A stretch of 5,868 bases of DNA, from positions 1 to 5,868 of the forward strand of contig DASSWN010000195.1 in assembly GCA_035704905.1 (NCBI GenBank), in the 5' to 3' direction. The notes under the pieces are model-generated. The model was not told where the DNA came from, did not search any database, and saw only the letters and a list, made by a program, of their open reading frames with translations. Positions 4,689 to 5,868 of this stretch are shown piece by piece (positions within the stretch are counted from its first letter, which is position 1; every line of letters begins with the position of its first letter). The position numbers were made by a program, and so were the translations under genes. This DNA is from DASSWG01 sp035704905 (GTDB lineage: Bacteria > Bacteroidota > Bacteroidia > Flavobacteriales > Flavobacteriaceae).

Positions 4689-5126
4689 CTATTTCAGATA
4701 CAAACAGGTATGCTCATAATCAATTACGGCCTTTCCTTTTTTAAGAACATCGGCCCCAATGATTCCGTGTACCCGCGTAGCCTTATGTGTTGTTAACGCC
4801 TCGTTCACATGCTTCAGATCGAAAAGGACAAGTTCCAATTTTTTCTTTTCCCACGTATTGATTTTCAATATGTTTTTGGTGGAAATTCGGGTTAACATAT
4901 TAGTGGCCCCGGCGCCGGCCGCACGAATTTCACTGTCTTCCGCAAAAAGGGCGAAATAATCGGCGCTATCGAAACCTACACACGAACTGGAAGCGCCAGT
5001 GTCCAAAAGGAAATTACCTTCCATTCCGTTGATGCTCGCTTTCAATTCCAAATGATTTGTTTTTGTTGTTTTTAACTCGATACGATGATAACCTTTTTCG
5101 GTCATGAGCTTTCGCAAAGTGGGCAT
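4689..5126 (-). CDS. Retropepsin-like aspartic protease (single domain)
   Basis: This 145-residue protein has the single-domain retropepsin-like fold. The catalytic motif is LLDTGASSS with D42-T43-G44-A45, preceded by the strand ASINGMEGNF (30-39). The family's second signature, a hydrophobic-hydrophobic-Gly segment, is GIIGADVL (121-128), followed by the closing strand AVIDYEHTCLYL (133-144). A GAGA run (71-74) may lie near the flap. Only one catalytic Asp is present per chain, so it must dimerise to be active, as retroviral proteases do. No signal peptide or membrane segment is seen, so it is probably cytoplasmic or exported by other means. Its substrate is unknown. I chose the start at 5126; M8 (5105) is an alternative. 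It is divergent from tatD with 52 bases between, and a TATCTTTG element sits in that gap. Confidence 0.85.
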   Translation of the reverse strand: MPTLRKLMTEKGYHRIELKTTKTNHLELKASINGMEGNFLLDTGASSSCVGFDSADYFALFAEDSEIRAAGAGATNMLTRISTKNILKINTWEKKKLELVLFDLKHVNEALTTHKATRVHGIIGADVLKKGKAVIDYEHTCLYLK

Positions 5127-5142
5127 TTTTTTGAATTTTTGA

Positions 5143-5150
5143 CAAAGATA
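5143..5150 (-). promoter_or_regulatory. Putative -7 element for the aspartic protease gene
   Basis: The minus strand reads TATCTTTG, a full match to TAnnTTTG, placed 16 bases before the protease start codon, so the leader would be only about 10 bases. No TTG is visible at the usual -33 distance. It lies in the compact 52-base divergent spacer shared with the TatD-family gene. Confidence 0.45.
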
Positions 5151-5178
5151 GCCGAAGAATTTGAATTATTATTGCAGG

Positions 5179-5868
5179 ATGATATTAACCGACACCCACA
5201 CGCACCTATATAGCGATGCCTTTGATGAAGACCGAAACGAAATGATGAACCGCGCCATCAATTTGGGTATTACCCGATTTTTCGTTCCTGCCATCGATTC
5301 CGAAACAACGCAAGCAATGTATAATTTGGAAGGGAAATATTCAAAAAATGTGTTTTTAATGATGGGTTTGCATCCGGTTTCGGTGAAAGAAAATTATGAG
5401 GAAGAACTGGAACATGTAGAGAATGAACTTGCGAAACGAAAGTTTTATGCGATCGGCGAAATAGGCATCGATTTGTACTGGGAAAAATCCAACCTCCCGC
5501 AGCAACAAGATGCTTTCCGGCGTCAAATCCGTTTGGCAAGAAAATATCAGTTGCCAATTGTGATTCATTGTCGGGAAGCTTTTGACGAAATTTTTGAAAT
5601 TTTGGAAGAAGAAAAGGGAGAAGGTTTGTTTGGAATTTTTCATTGCTTTACCGGAACGAAATCACAGGCTTACCGAGCAATTTCATACAATATGAAATTG
5701 GGGATAGGAGGGGTTGTTACCTTCAAAAATGGAAAAATAGACCAATTCTTACGCGAAATTCCACTGGAAAACATCGTGATGGAAACCGATTCCCCATATT
5801 TGGCTCCCGTTCCGCACCGCGGCAAGCGAAATGAAAGTGCGTATTTGTTTCAAATTGCCAAAAAACTT
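5179..5868 (+). CDS. TatD family metal-dependent hydrolase (DNase), 3' truncated by window end
   Basis: The first 230 codons of a TatD-family protein are present, open to the last base of the window; the family is usually about 255-265 residues, so only the C-terminal tail is missing. TatD proteins are TIM-barrel amidohydrolase-superfamily enzymes with divalent-metal-dependent DNase or 3'-5' exonuclease activity. All metal ligands are visible: H7 and H9 (DTHTHL), H65 (GLHPVS), E94 (AIGEIGIDLYW), H130 (IVIHCREAFDE), H155 (GIFHCFTGT) and D204 (METDSPYLAP). The conserved PHRGKRNE (212-219) follows. The ATG at 5179 is chosen because it places D-T-H-T-H at residues 5-9, as in the family. It is expected to be cytoplasmic. 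The true in vivo substrate of bacterial TatD homologues is debated. It is divergent from the aspartic protease gene. Confidence 0.95.
   Translation, partial: MILTDTHTHLYSDAFDEDRNEMMNRAINLGITRFFVPAIDSETTQAMYNLEGKYSKNVFLMMGLHPVSVKENYEEELEHVENELAKRKFYAIGEIGIDLYWEKSNLPQQQDAFRRQIRLARKYQLPIVIHCREAFDEIFEILEEEKGEGLFGIFHCFTGTKSQAYRAISYNMKLGIGGVVTFKNGKIDQFLREIPLENIVMETDSPYLAPVPHRGKRNESAYLFQIAKKL

Noticed and set aside
4759..4959. 66-codon plus-strand frame opposite the protease gene
   Set aside because: It is antisense to a gene with clear catalytic motifs and shows no motif of its own.
5167..5174. TATTATTG as a -7 promoter element for tatD
   Set aside because: It has one mismatch, the -33 spacing is too long (25 bases), and transcription would start at or inside the start codon.
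5270..5643. Two minus-strand frames opposite tatD
   Set aside because: They lie antisense to a gene with complete TatD metal ligands and have no protein family features.

Overview
The window looks like chromosomal DNA of a Bacteroidota, most likely a flavobacterium. It is AT-rich, Shine-Dalgarno sequences are weak or absent, several genes are preceded by the Bacteroidota -7 promoter element TAnnTTTG, and the protein families and their order (Sco-like protein, SCO, DUF420, small CAMC protein) match what I recall from Flavobacteriia. No database search was run; family names come from motifs and memory.

Layout. Positions 71-752 hold a two-gene toxin-antitoxin module (UPF0175 antitoxin, then a DUF3368 PIN-like toxin) with overlapping reading frames, closed by a hairpin terminator. 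Positions 753-1158 are non-coding and carry short repeats of a kind common between Bacteroidota genes, ending in a promoter. Positions 1159-3329 form a plus-strand respiratory-maturation cluster: a Sco-like protein with no cysteines, a canonical SCO copper chaperone, a DUF420 (CtaM-like) membrane protein broken into two reading frames by a -1 shift, and, behind its own promoter, a small membrane protein with a CxxC pair. Positions 3371-4588 (minus) encode an MFS exporter of the fosmidomycin-resistance (Fsr) type. Positions 4689-5126 (minus) encode a small retropepsin-like aspartic protease. Positions 5179-5868 (plus) are the first 230 codons of a TatD-family metal-dependent hydrolase that runs off the window.

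How the genes fit together. The central cluster probably serves cytochrome oxidase assembly: SCO delivers copper to, or reduces, the CuA site, and DUF420 proteins (CtaM/YozB in Firmicutes) are needed for maturation of heme-copper oxidases. The oxidase subunits are not in the window. The toxin-antitoxin pair, the exporter, the protease and TatD appear functionally independent of it and of each other.

Most notable points: the frameshift in the DUF420 gene at an A-tract, the pairing of a metal-site-less Sco paralog with a normal SCO, three exact 14-bp tandem repeats abutting the SCO start codon, and the uncharacterised CAMC membrane protein. I did not find convincing evidence of a wholly new multi-gene system.
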